A stretch of 64,000 bases of DNA. Origin: Fulvivirga sediminis. GTDB taxonomy: Bacteria; Bacteroidota; Bacteroidia; Cytophagales; Cyclobacteriaceae. Below, piece by piece: positions 43,745-52,661 of this stretch (positions within the stretch are counted from its first letter, which is position 1; each line of letters opens with the position of its first letter). Location of the stretch: NCBI RefSeq assembly GCF_016757215.1, contig NZ_JAESIY010000003.1, positions 310,001-374,000 of the forward strand. Reading direction: 5' to 3'. The translations under genes were made by a program, and so were the position numbers. The notes under the pieces were generated by a model. It saw only the letters and a list, made by a program, of their open reading frames with translations. It ran no database searches and had not been told where the DNA came from.

Positions 43745-46111
43745 ATGAACACCCGGCATTCGAAATGTGCTTTATTGATTTTGCTCACAGCCATTTTATA
43801 TTCATGTAGTAATACTTCAACCTCATTCGTGGTAGAGCAAACTGGAGAACTCAAAGAGGCTAAGAAGTTTGACCTTGAAGATGTGGAACTGTTAGACGGT
43901 CCTTTTAAAAATGCCACTGAGCTAAACATGAAGACTTTGTTGGAGACTTTTGAGCCAGATCGTTTATTGGCCAGGTTTAGAATAGAGGCAGGTTTGGAGC
44001 CGAAAGGTGAGCCTTATGAAGGATGGGAGGCTGAAACTATTGCTGGGCATACGCTAGGTCATTATTTAAAGGCCTGTGCACTCATGTATAAAACTACAGG
44101 TGATAAAAGGTTTTCTGATATTGTAAAGCATATTGTAGACGAACTAGCTGAATGTCAGGCGCAAGATCCCGATGGTTATATCGGAGCGTTCTCTAATGGT
44201 AAGAAAATTTTTACAGAGCAGATAGCTAAAGGAGAAATACGTTCACAAGGCTTTGACCTGAATGGTATCTGGGCGCCGTATTATACACAGCATAAGGTTT
44301 TATCAGGTCTTATTGCTGCCTATGAGTTGGTAGGTTATGATAAAGGGATAGAAGTCGCTAAAAAGTTTTCTGATTGGGTTTATTCCATTGTAAAAGACCT
44401 AAACCACGAGCAAGTTCAGAATATGCTGCACTGTGAATATGGAGGTATTAGTGAGTCTTTTGTGGAATTATATGGCATTACTCAAAATGATAGGTACTTA
44501 GAGCTTTCTAAAACATTTTATGATGATGTGATATTAGATTCACTGGCTAATGAAGTAGATGTACTACCAGGCAAGCATGCCAATACTCAAATTCCTAAGC
44601 TCATTGCGTCTGCCAGGAGGTATGAGATCACTGGAGACGAGAAAGATAAAAAAATGGCTAAATTCTTTTGGGACAGGGTAGTACATCATCATTCCTATGT
44701 AACAGGAGGCCACTGTAATCATGAATATTTTGGCCAGCCAGATCAGCTCACTCACAGGTTAAGCAACGAGACTACAGAAACCTGTAATGTTTATAATATG
44801 CTTAAGCTTTCTCGTCATTTATTTCAATGGAACCCTGATGCTGAGGTAGCAGATTTCTATGAGAGAGCTTTGTTTAACCATATCCTGGCCTCGCAGCATC
44901 CTGAAACGGGCAAGGTGATTTATAACCTTTCACTAGAAATGGGCGGATATAAGGAGTATCAGGATCCATACTGGTTTACCTGCTGTGTAGCTAGTGCCTT
45001 AGAAACTCACTCTAAGTATGGCAAAAATATTTATTATCATAGCGATGATGAATTATATGTCTCTCAGTTTATCGCTTCTACACTTACTTGGAAAGAAAAA
45101 GGATTAAAAGTAACCCAAAATACATCTTATCCTGATGAGCAAAGCTCTCATTTTACCATTAACACTGAAAAACCTCAGGAATTGGCTATTAAGATAAGAT
45201 ACCCATACTGGGCTAAAGATGGTGTGGAACTATTGGTAAATGGTAAAGAACAGCAAGTATCACAAAGTCCTCAAAGTTTTATCACCCTTAAAAAGCAATG
45301 GAAGGATGGCGATGTGATTGACGTGAGATTTCCTTTTTCGCTTAGATTGGAGGCTATGCCAGATGATAGCGATCGTATAGCAGTGATGTACGGTCCGTTA
45401 GTGTTAGCGGGTGATCTGGGACAAGTCAAAGATTCTTCTGCTTATGAGCCTATGTATGTGCCTGTAATTATGTCTACAGACCGAAACCCTGCTAATTGGC
45501 TAAAGGCGGTAGAAGGAGAGCCAAACACGTTTGAAACCGTGGAAGTAGGAGCTCCTCGTCAATTTGTATTAAAGCCATTTAATAAAACTTTTGACAGAAG
45601 ATATTCTGTGTATTTTGACATGTTTAGTCAGGAAAAATGGCAGAAATACCAAGCCGAATATCAAGCTAAGTTAGAGGCTAAGAAGGAGATGGAATCTAAA
45701 ACGGTAGACTTCTTCCAGATGGGAGAGATGCAGCCGGAGAGAAATCATAGCTTTAAAGGAGACCAGGTAAGCGTAGTGGAAATGAAGCATAGAAAGGCGA
45801 GGCAGGCAGAAAGAGGAGGCTATTTAGAGTTTACCATGAAAGTAAAGGCCAATACTCCTATGGCTCTTGTAGCTGAATATTGGGGAGGCTATACCGGTTC
45901 TAAAACTTTTGATATACTGGTTGATGGGGAGAAAATAGCAACCGAAAACATTACCGACAAAAAGCCAGGAGAATTTCTATATGTGGAATACGATATTCCG
46001 TCAGAGCTTACTTCTGGTAAGGACAAGATTAAAGTAGTCTTTAAGCCTCATGAAGGTCATAGAGCAGGTCCTATTTTCAATATAAGAACAATGAAGCGTG
46101 AGAGTATTTAA
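43745..46111 (+). CDS. GH146-like (GH127-clan) beta-L-arabinofuranosidase lipoprotein
   Basis: 788 residues. Start ATG 43745 is chosen for the GGAGG Shine-Dalgarno; a TTG at 43733 lies inside it. Lipobox YSC follows LLILLTAILYSC. The (alpha/alpha)6 catalytic domain covers about 35-540. The zinc-cysteine active site is complete: E345 and C347 in TTETCNVYNMLKL, C413-C414 in FTCCVASALETH. The C-terminal extension of about 230 residues (VPVIMSTDRNPANW..., then SVVEMKHRKARQAERGGYLEF) matches the accessory domains of GH146 enzymes. These enzymes remove beta-L-arabinofuranose from plant glycans. First gene after the hybrid regulator. GH127 versus GH146 is a judgement from domain layout. Confidence 0.88.
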   Translation: MNTRHSKCALLILLTAILYSCSNTSTSFVVEQTGELKEAKKFDLEDVELLDGPFKNATELNMKTLLETFEPDRLLARFRIEAGLEPKGEPYEGWEAETIAGHTLGHYLKACALMYKTTGDKRFSDIVKHIVDELAECQAQDPDGYIGAFSNGKKIFTEQIAKGEIRSQGFDLNGIWAPYYTQHKVLSGLIAAYELVGYDKGIEVAKKFSDWVYSIVKDLNHEQVQNMLHCEYGGISESFVELYGITQNDRYLELSKTFYDDVILDSLANEVDVLPGKHANTQIPKLIASARRYEITGDEKDKKMAKFFWDRVVHHHSYVTGGHCNHEYFGQPDQLTHRLSNETTETCNVYNMLKLSRHLFQWNPDAEVADFYERALFNHILASQHPETGKVIYNLSLEMGGYKEYQDPYWFTCCVASALETHSKYGKNIYYHSDDELYVSQFIASTLTWKEKGLKVTQNTSYPDEQSSHFTINTEKPQELAIKIRYPYWAKDGVELLVNGKEQQVSQSPQSFITLKKQWKDGDVIDVRFPFSLRLEAMPDDSDRIAVMYGPLVLAGDLGQVKDSSAYEPMYVPVIMSTDRNPANWLKAVEGEPNTFETVEVGAPRQFVLKPFNKTFDRRYSVYFDMFSQEKWQKYQAEYQAKLEAKKEMESKTVDFFQMGEMQPERNHSFKGDQVSVVEMKHRKARQAERGGYLEFTMKVKANTPMALVAEYWGGYTGSKTFDILVDGEKIATENITDKKPGEFLYVEYDIPSELTSGKDKIKVVFKPHEGHRAGPIFNIRTMKRESI

Positions 46112-46187
46112 TGTATATGTTATTTGACGTTTCAAGAGTTAAAGGGAGAGTCGCAGGGCTTTCCTTTTAACTTGCTTTCATCTGCCT

Positions 46188-49100
46188 ATGAATAAACTGT
46201 TACTATTCCTTACGCTGTTAATTGCTTCTGCTTCTCTTAAACTTCAGGCTCAAACGCTAAAGCAGACTTCACCAGGAGCCGGCAACCCTATTCTGCCGGG
46301 TTATTTTGCAGATCCCACGGTTAAAAAATTCAATGGCCGTTATTTTATCTATGCCACCACTGATGGTACAGGCTGGGGGTTAGGCCCTTCTCAAGTGTGG
46401 TATTCTGATGATTTTGTAAACTGGACCAAAATAGAAATGAACTGGCCTACTACAGAAGTATATTGGGCCCCTGATGTTTGGCTTGGTAAAGATGATCAGT
46501 ATTACATGTATTACAGTCAGCCGGTGCAGTTGCACGGTGGTGTATCAGATACTCCCTATGGCCCATGGATAGGCCTCACTGCAGATGATGAACCTATAGT
46601 GCCTGATCGGTTTGTGAAAAATGTGATCACCCTGGATGGGCAGTCGTTTCAGGATGATGATGGCTCCATATATCTCTATTGGGGTACATGGGGGATTTAT
46701 GACGGCTTTGGTGCGGGTTGGGCAAAATTTAACCCTGATATGAAATCCTTTGAGAGCAAAGGCATTATTCCTAATACAGAGGCTACTGATTTCTTTGAAG
46801 CTCCTTTTATGTTTAAAAGAGGCAGTACTTACTATTTCACTTACTCTTCAGGCTCCTGTCATGATGGTACCTACCGCGTGCAGTATGCCACCAGCCAATC
46901 ACCAACAGGCCCTTTTACCTTTGCGGATAATAATCCCATCTTGGCAACTAATGAAGACGGATCTATTCATGGCCCAGGCCACCATTCTATATTGAAAGAA
47001 GGAGATCAATACTATATCATTTATCATCGTCATGATAATCCTCATTCCAGCAATGGCTTTCACCGTCAGGTAGCAGCAGATAAGTTGGAGTTTGATGATG
47101 AAGGCAGGATTAAGAAAATTATTCCTACACATGAAGGCGTTGGATTTTTGGGTAAAAACACCAATCCTTTTCCTAATCTCTTATATGGGAAAAAGGTAAA
47201 GGCCTCGTCTCAATATAATGATGATTTTCAGGCCAGTTATACGGTGGATGATAATTACGGCACCTTGTGGATGCCTGCTTCTGATGATAGCAGGCCAACG
47301 CTGGAAGTAGATCTGGGAAGCGAAAAAGACATCAAAAGAACACGTATTGCTTTTCAATATGCTACGCATTTCTTTCAGTATCTCATAGAATATTCCCTAG
47401 ATGGTAAAGCATGGAAAGTATATGCCGACAAAACAAGGAATATTCAGGATGGCAGCCCCATGACTGACTACAACCAGGTAAAAGTGCGTTACCTGAAGCT
47501 AACTATTACCGGAGTAGGGAAACAAGGTTTTCCTATGGCCTTATGGAATTTTAGTGCTTATGACGGATATGAGCAAGATCCTGAGCAAATGCTGGTAAAC
47601 CTGCAGGCTGCTGATATCAAAGGAAATGTTTGGCTTAATAACCGTGGCATGTATGGCGGCATGTACCAGCTAGAGGAGGCTGTTACGGGTGTAACAGCGG
47701 GTATGCATTGGGTTAGTGCGAAGGGTGGTATTAAGGGAAGTGTGCCTGTACCAGCTAAAACTAATCCTACAATGGATTATACACTGATTGCTTCTTTTGT
47801 GCATCAAGATAAGCTTGAATATGTCTATATCTCTTGGAATCATCTTGCCAAAGATGCTTTTGGAATGCTAAAAGGATCTTTAACAATCAATCAGTCAGCA
47901 CATGATAGTTGGTATAAAACTTTAAAAACCTATTTTGAAACAGGTCGCATAGTAACTAATGAAAAGCTGGTGGGGTTGAAGGTTTTTAACCGACGATTAG
48001 CACCCTCGGAAGCGGAGTACTATGGGTTGCTACCATACAAAACGCCGCCAAAGGCCTCATTACCATCACAAGGAATGTTGGTGTCTCTTAATGCGAATGA
48101 TCTGAAGCTGGGTAGCATGGCGGCATCTTTAGATAATGATGGTTTGGCAAAAGGAGCTTTTAATTCGGAAGGTAGTGCCCCTGTGGTAGAGCTGGTAGCA
48201 GGAAAGAAAGCCCTGTTGTTTGATGGTCATCAATCGTTAAAATCCGATTTTATAACACCTTTAACCCTCACGGGTAATAATCCTTTTACGGTAGAAGCTT
48301 GGATTTATAACCATCAAATCGCTCCTGCGGAGTGCCTGGTGGATTGGGCTGCTCAGAAGGGGAGGTTGCTTACATCTTCCCGTGTTTTATATGGCAGTAA
48401 CCCATCAAGCGGTGCCGTAAGCCATCAGGAATGGGCTGATATGGGCTTCAAAGGTGGAGCTCCTGAGGCATCAAAATGGCATCACATCGTAATTACTTTC
48501 GATGGCTACATGGAAAAGGTTTATGTAGATGGCGAATTGAATGATGAGGAGCAGAAAATGCTTTTTGTGGAGCCAGGCAGCTATATTCATGTGGGTAATT
48601 CGGCCAATAAAGAAGTGCCCTTTTCGGGTGCGCTGGCGTCTTTAAAAATGTATGACAAAGCCTTAAACCATCAAGAAATTAAAAGTCGTTATGCGGCTGA
48701 GGGAGATACTGATAAAATAGCCGTTTATTTCTCTGCCGCTGGCTTAGGTTATGACGAATTTAATAACTGGCCTAATCAAGGAAAGACGGGAGGTACACTT
48801 CAGCTAAAAGGAGCCAATAATAAGGTGAAGGTGGTGCATGGTAAGCTAGCTTTAGAGGTAAGCAAGAAAAGCCAATGGAGTTGGAATGCCACTAGTGTGA
48901 CTTCCCCCAAGGAGAATTATTACATCATTCTTAATGCCTATACTAAAGGTCAATGGCATGAATATGTGTTCACAAAAAAAGGAAATGATATCTCTACTTA
49001 TGTAGATGGAGAACCAGCTAATACTAAAATTTTTGATAAAATGAAGCTTACTTCTTTGTCTGGCGGAAACTGGTCTTGGGAGGGAGATATTACCATATCA

Positions 49101-50099
49101 TTATTTGCTCTTATAGAAGGGCATTTGACTTCAGACGAAGTGCAGGCCCATTGGAAACGCTCTTTAAACGTTTCTAATAAATCCATTTCAAATGTGGAAT
49201 TTACTAAAAGGCCCGTGGCTATGAATTCCGTTGCAGCATTTATGAAAGCACAATCATATGAAGGACAGCCAGTCAAATACCTTTTTATTGGCGGCGAAAA
49301 TAAGCATTCGCAATGGCAGCGTTCACCAGAGTATATGGATCATTCGCTAGGGCCAGATAAACAGTATAATTATTATTATTTAGTTCAGGATCAATATGGA
49401 AATATAATCGCAGAGTCTGATGAGGTAGCAGTATCTACCGATAAAAGCACCTACACTGAATTCTTCCATACTTTTGATGAGAACAAACAGACAGGATTAG
49501 GTAACTATTTTGGTTTTGATGGCGCTTTGCTAGCCAATGATACTACTAATGGTACTACAGAGATCAAGATTACTAATGGGAGCCTAAAATTAGCGTCTTC
49601 TGGTGGTGGCTGGGATGGCCAACTTAAGAATGGCGCTTTTATCTATAAAGAGGTGAAAGGTGACTTTGTGATGGAGGTAGAGTTGAAGGATTACGCAGGC
49701 CTGTCTAATCATAAGTCTGTGGCATATAATGACGGAGGAATCATGGTTGCACTACCTCAAACAAAGGAAGCGGCAGCTTGGGATTTATTGAGTCTTAGCT
49801 TCTTCCCATTATATAATCAAGGTAATTTGTTCACCAATCAATCGAAGCAAATGCGATATCAGAAAGCTAACTTGCTCGGTTGGGAGGCTCATCGCTTTTT
49901 GCAGATACAAAGGATAGGAAGCCAATACTACTTCCGTACTAGTGAGAATCGTGAAGAGTGGGTAGATATGCCCGGATCACCAGTAGAAAGAGTTGATTTT
50001 GAAGGTAAAAAACTACGAGTTGGCCTATGGCATGCCACTTATTCTAATAATGAAGGATATGTAGTGTTTGATGATTTCAGACTATCAGAGAAGAAGTAG
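46188..50099 (+). CDS. Multidomain GH43 glycosidase with F5/8, LamG and DUF1349-like modules
   Basis: 1303 residues with a signal peptide (LLLFLTLLIASASLKLQA). The GH43 five-bladed propeller covers about 25-320: base Asp in GYFADPTVKKFNGRYFIYA, middle Asp in YWAPDVWLGKDDQYYMYYS, acid Glu in FFEAPFMFKRGSTYYFTYS. Then an F5/8 type C domain (about 330-460, SYTVDDNYGTLWMPASDD), an LamG/concanavalin-like domain (about 675-835, FTVEAWIYN and WHHIVITFDGYMEKVYVDGE), and a C-terminal DUF1349-like domain (about 1110-1300). The region at about 465-640 is unassigned. GH43 members are arabinofuranosidases, xylosidases or arabinanases. The neighbours favour an arabinose-linked substrate. Very large for the family; attached binding modules suggest insoluble cell-wall material. 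Confidence 0.92.
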   Translation: MNKLLLFLTLLIASASLKLQAQTLKQTSPGAGNPILPGYFADPTVKKFNGRYFIYATTDGTGWGLGPSQVWYSDDFVNWTKIEMNWPTTEVYWAPDVWLGKDDQYYMYYSQPVQLHGGVSDTPYGPWIGLTADDEPIVPDRFVKNVITLDGQSFQDDDGSIYLYWGTWGIYDGFGAGWAKFNPDMKSFESKGIIPNTEATDFFEAPFMFKRGSTYYFTYSSGSCHDGTYRVQYATSQSPTGPFTFADNNPILATNEDGSIHGPGHHSILKEGDQYYIIYHRHDNPHSSNGFHRQVAADKLEFDDEGRIKKIIPTHEGVGFLGKNTNPFPNLLYGKKVKASSQYNDDFQASYTVDDNYGTLWMPASDDSRPTLEVDLGSEKDIKRTRIAFQYATHFFQYLIEYSLDGKAWKVYADKTRNIQDGSPMTDYNQVKVRYLKLTITGVGKQGFPMALWNFSAYDGYEQDPEQMLVNLQAADIKGNVWLNNRGMYGGMYQLEEAVTGVTAGMHWVSAKGGIKGSVPVPAKTNPTMDYTLIASFVHQDKLEYVYISWNHLAKDAFGMLKGSLTINQSAHDSWYKTLKTYFETGRIVTNEKLVGLKVFNRRLAPSEAEYYGLLPYKTPPKASLPSQGMLVSLNANDLKLGSMAASLDNDGLAKGAFNSEGSAPVVELVAGKKALLFDGHQSLKSDFITPLTLTGNNPFTVEAWIYNHQIAPAECLVDWAAQKGRLLTSSRVLYGSNPSSGAVSHQEWADMGFKGGAPEASKWHHIVITFDGYMEKVYVDGELNDEEQKMLFVEPGSYIHVGNSANKEVPFSGALASLKMYDKALNHQEIKSRYAAEGDTDKIAVYFSAAGLGYDEFNNWPNQGKTGGTLQLKGANNKVKVVHGKLALEVSKKSQWSWNATSVTSPKENYYIILNAYTKGQWHEYVFTKKGNDISTYVDGEPANTKIFDKMKLTSLSGGNWSWEGDITISLFALIEGHLTSDEVQAHWKRSLNVSNKSISNVEFTKRPVAMNSVAAFMKAQSYEGQPVKYLFIGGENKHSQWQRSPEYMDHSLGPDKQYNYYYLVQDQYGNIIAESDEVAVSTDKSTYTEFFHTFDENKQTGLGNYFGFDGALLANDTTNGTTEIKITNGSLKLASSGGGWDGQLKNGAFIYKEVKGDFVMEVELKDYAGLSNHKSVAYNDGGIMVALPQTKEAAAWDLLSLSFFPLYNQGNLFTNQSKQMRYQKANLLGWEAHRFLQIQRIGSQYYFRTSENREEWVDMPGSPVERVDFEGKKLRVGLWHATYSNNEGYVVFDDFRLSEKK

Positions 50100-50219
50100 A
50101 ATACGGGCTAATGGGTAGCTTATTTAAACATTTGTGTAGTTCTATAAAACATAAGTTAAGTTGATAAAGCCAGATTTTTGATAAACTTGAAATAGCGCTG
50201 ATAAAAGATTTTAATAACC

Positions 50220-52661
50220 ATGAATTTGAGATTAAGAAAACTGAACCTAACCAAGATAACACTGTCAGCTTTATGCTGTGTAATGCTTTTCTCTTCTTGT
50301 AACAAAACGGTGACTGAGGAAACGCAAGAGTCAGAAAAAGGGCCGATTACTAATGTACCGTTTACATCAGTAAAGATTACAGACACCTTTTGGTCTGAGA
50401 AGTTAGATCGTAACCGGGAAGTCACCATACCTATAGCTATTCAGCAATGTTATACTACTGGCAGGGTAGATAATTTTAAAATCGCTGGTGGACTCATGAA
50501 AGGCAAGTACAAGACTCAAATGCCTTTTGATGATACTGATATCTATAAGCTTATAGAAGCGGCTAGTTACTCATTGCAAAACCATCCTGACCCTCAGCTA
50601 GAGGCAAGGGTAGATACCTTAGTTTATTATATCAGTAAGGCTCAGGAGCCTGACGGTTATATATATACCAGCCGTACTATAGACCCTAAGCATCCTCATC
50701 CCTGGGCAGACACTACACGCTGGACTGCCGCTGCTAAAGGATGGTATGGTAGCCATGAGTTATACAACTGTGGGCACCTATTTGAAGCTGCCGCTGCTCA
50801 CTATGCCGCCACAGGAAATTCTTCTCTTTTAGACATAGCTACTAAAGCGGCAGACCTATTGGTGAAAGATTTTGGCCCGGGAAAGCTGGAGTTTGGCCCG
50901 GGTCATCAGGTAGTAGAAATGGGATTAGTGAAAATGTACCATGCCACAGGTAAAAAGGAATATCTAGATTTGGCTAAGTTCTTTCTTGATGTGCGTGGTC
51001 CGGGAGGAGAAGAATATAGTCAGGCGCACAAAAAGGTGGTAGACCAGAGAGAGCCTGTTGGTCACGCTGTAAGAGCCACATACATGTATTCTGCTATGGC
51101 AGATATAGCCGCTCTTTATGATGAAAAAGATTATGTGACGGCTTTAAATGCTATTTGGGATGATCTGGTAGGTAAGAAGATGTATATCACAGGTGGTATT
51201 GGCTCTGGTGGTGGTAACGAAGGTTTTGATGCTGCTTACAAGTTGCCAAACATGTCTGCTTACTGCGAAACTTGTGCCTCTGTAGGTAATATCAATTGGA
51301 ATGAACGCATGTTTTTATATGATGGAGATGCTCGTTATATAGATGTGATGGAACGTACCCTTTATAATGCCTTCCTGTCAGGAGTATCCCTTACCGGAGA
51401 TCGATTTTTCTACCCTAATGTTCTTGAATCCATAGGTCAGCATAACAGAGGTGCATGGTTTGGCACTGCTTGTTGCCCTCCTAACGTGGCTCGTACACTG
51501 CCTTCAGTACCTGGCTATGTGTATGCCAAAGGGCCAAATTCTATTTATGTGAACTTATATATGGCTAATATCGCTGAGATAGACTTGGCTGGTGTGAATG
51601 TAAAAGTGGAACAAGAAACAAAATATCCTTGGGAAGGAAAGGTGAATATTAAACTTGACCCTGACTCAGAAAAGGATTTTGCTTTAAAAATGCGTATTCC
51701 GGGTTGGACTAATGATGATGTTATTCCCGGAGATTTATACCACTATGCTGATGGACACGAAGACAAGTATACTATTTCTATAAATGGAGAGGACGTGGAA
51801 TACACCATGGATAATGGGTATGCCGTAGTGAATAAAAGCTGGAAAAAGGGTGATGTAGTAACTATTGATTTCGATATGACTCCTCGGATAGTGGAGGCTA
51901 GCGATAGTGTAAGTGCGGATAAAGGTAAGATGGCTATACAAAGAGGGCCAATAGTATATGCCGCTGAGTGGCCTGATTCTGAAGGGGGAAAAGTGCTTAA
52001 CCTTATTTTTAGTGAGAGACAGGATTTCAACAGTGAGTATGATGCTGATAAGCTGGGTGGAGTGGTTGTAGTAAAAGCAAAAGCCAAAGCGGCTAAAGCT
52101 AAGCTTGATGGAGGTATTGAGTATAGCGAAGAGCAAGAGATAGAACTCATTCCTTATTACACCTGGAATAATCGTGGAGCAGGAGAAATGATGGTTTGGC
52201 TGCCTGTAAATGAGAGCAGTGTAAGACCCTTACCTTCGCCTACTATTGCCAGTACCAGTAAAGTGAGCGGTTCAAGGGAGAGCAAAATGCTGATAGCACT
52301 AAATGATCAGCTATTGCCAGGAAGCTCAGGAGATCATGAGTGGCCTTACTATCATTGGTGGCCTAAAAAGGGAACAGAGGAGTGGGTGCAATACGATTTT
52401 GAAGGGCCTAAAACTATATCTTCGTCTAAAGTGTATTGGTTTGATGATGAGCCTTACGGCGAATGTAGAATTCCTGCTTCGTGGGAGATGCAGTACAAAA
52501 CCAAAAATAGCAATTGGAAAACTATTAAAGCGGACTATTCTGTGGTAAAAGATGATTGGAGTGCTGTTTCTTTTGATCCTATAACTGCTACAGCGGTTAG
52601 GATAAAAATAAAGCTTCCTGAGAAATTCTCTGCCGGCATTCATGAGTGGATAGTTGATTAA
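50220..52661 (+). CDS. GH127 beta-L-arabinofuranosidase lipoprotein with C-terminal F5/8-like domain
   Basis: 813 residues; lipobox LFSSC after a hydrophobic stretch (LSALCCVMLFSSC). GH127 catalytic domain about 45-650, with the zinc/cysteine set E350 and C352 in YCETCASVGNINWNERM and C418-C419 in FGTACCPPNVART. The C-terminal roughly 130 residues (HWWPKKGTEEWVQYDF, then FSAGIHEWIVD) look like an F5/8-type beta-sandwich. GH127 enzymes such as HypBA1 release beta-L-arabinofuranose, including from hydroxyproline-linked arabinosides. It overlaps the following S9 peptidase by one base (TAATG), a direct coupling of an arabinosidase with a prolyl-type peptidase. Confidence 0.92.
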   Translation: MNLRLRKLNLTKITLSALCCVMLFSSCNKTVTEETQESEKGPITNVPFTSVKITDTFWSEKLDRNREVTIPIAIQQCYTTGRVDNFKIAGGLMKGKYKTQMPFDDTDIYKLIEAASYSLQNHPDPQLEARVDTLVYYISKAQEPDGYIYTSRTIDPKHPHPWADTTRWTAAAKGWYGSHELYNCGHLFEAAAAHYAATGNSSLLDIATKAADLLVKDFGPGKLEFGPGHQVVEMGLVKMYHATGKKEYLDLAKFFLDVRGPGGEEYSQAHKKVVDQREPVGHAVRATYMYSAMADIAALYDEKDYVTALNAIWDDLVGKKMYITGGIGSGGGNEGFDAAYKLPNMSAYCETCASVGNINWNERMFLYDGDARYIDVMERTLYNAFLSGVSLTGDRFFYPNVLESIGQHNRGAWFGTACCPPNVARTLPSVPGYVYAKGPNSIYVNLYMANIAEIDLAGVNVKVEQETKYPWEGKVNIKLDPDSEKDFALKMRIPGWTNDDVIPGDLYHYADGHEDKYTISINGEDVEYTMDNGYAVVNKSWKKGDVVTIDFDMTPRIVEASDSVSADKGKMAIQRGPIVYAAEWPDSEGGKVLNLIFSERQDFNSEYDADKLGGVVVVKAKAKAAKAKLDGGIEYSEEQEIELIPYYTWNNRGAGEMMVWLPVNESSVRPLPSPTIASTSKVSGSRESKMLIALNDQLLPGSSGDHEWPYYHWWPKKGTEEWVQYDFEGPKTISSSKVYWFDDEPYGECRIPASWEMQYKTKNSNWKTIKADYSVVKDDWSAVSFDPITATAVRIKIKLPEKFSAGIHEWIVD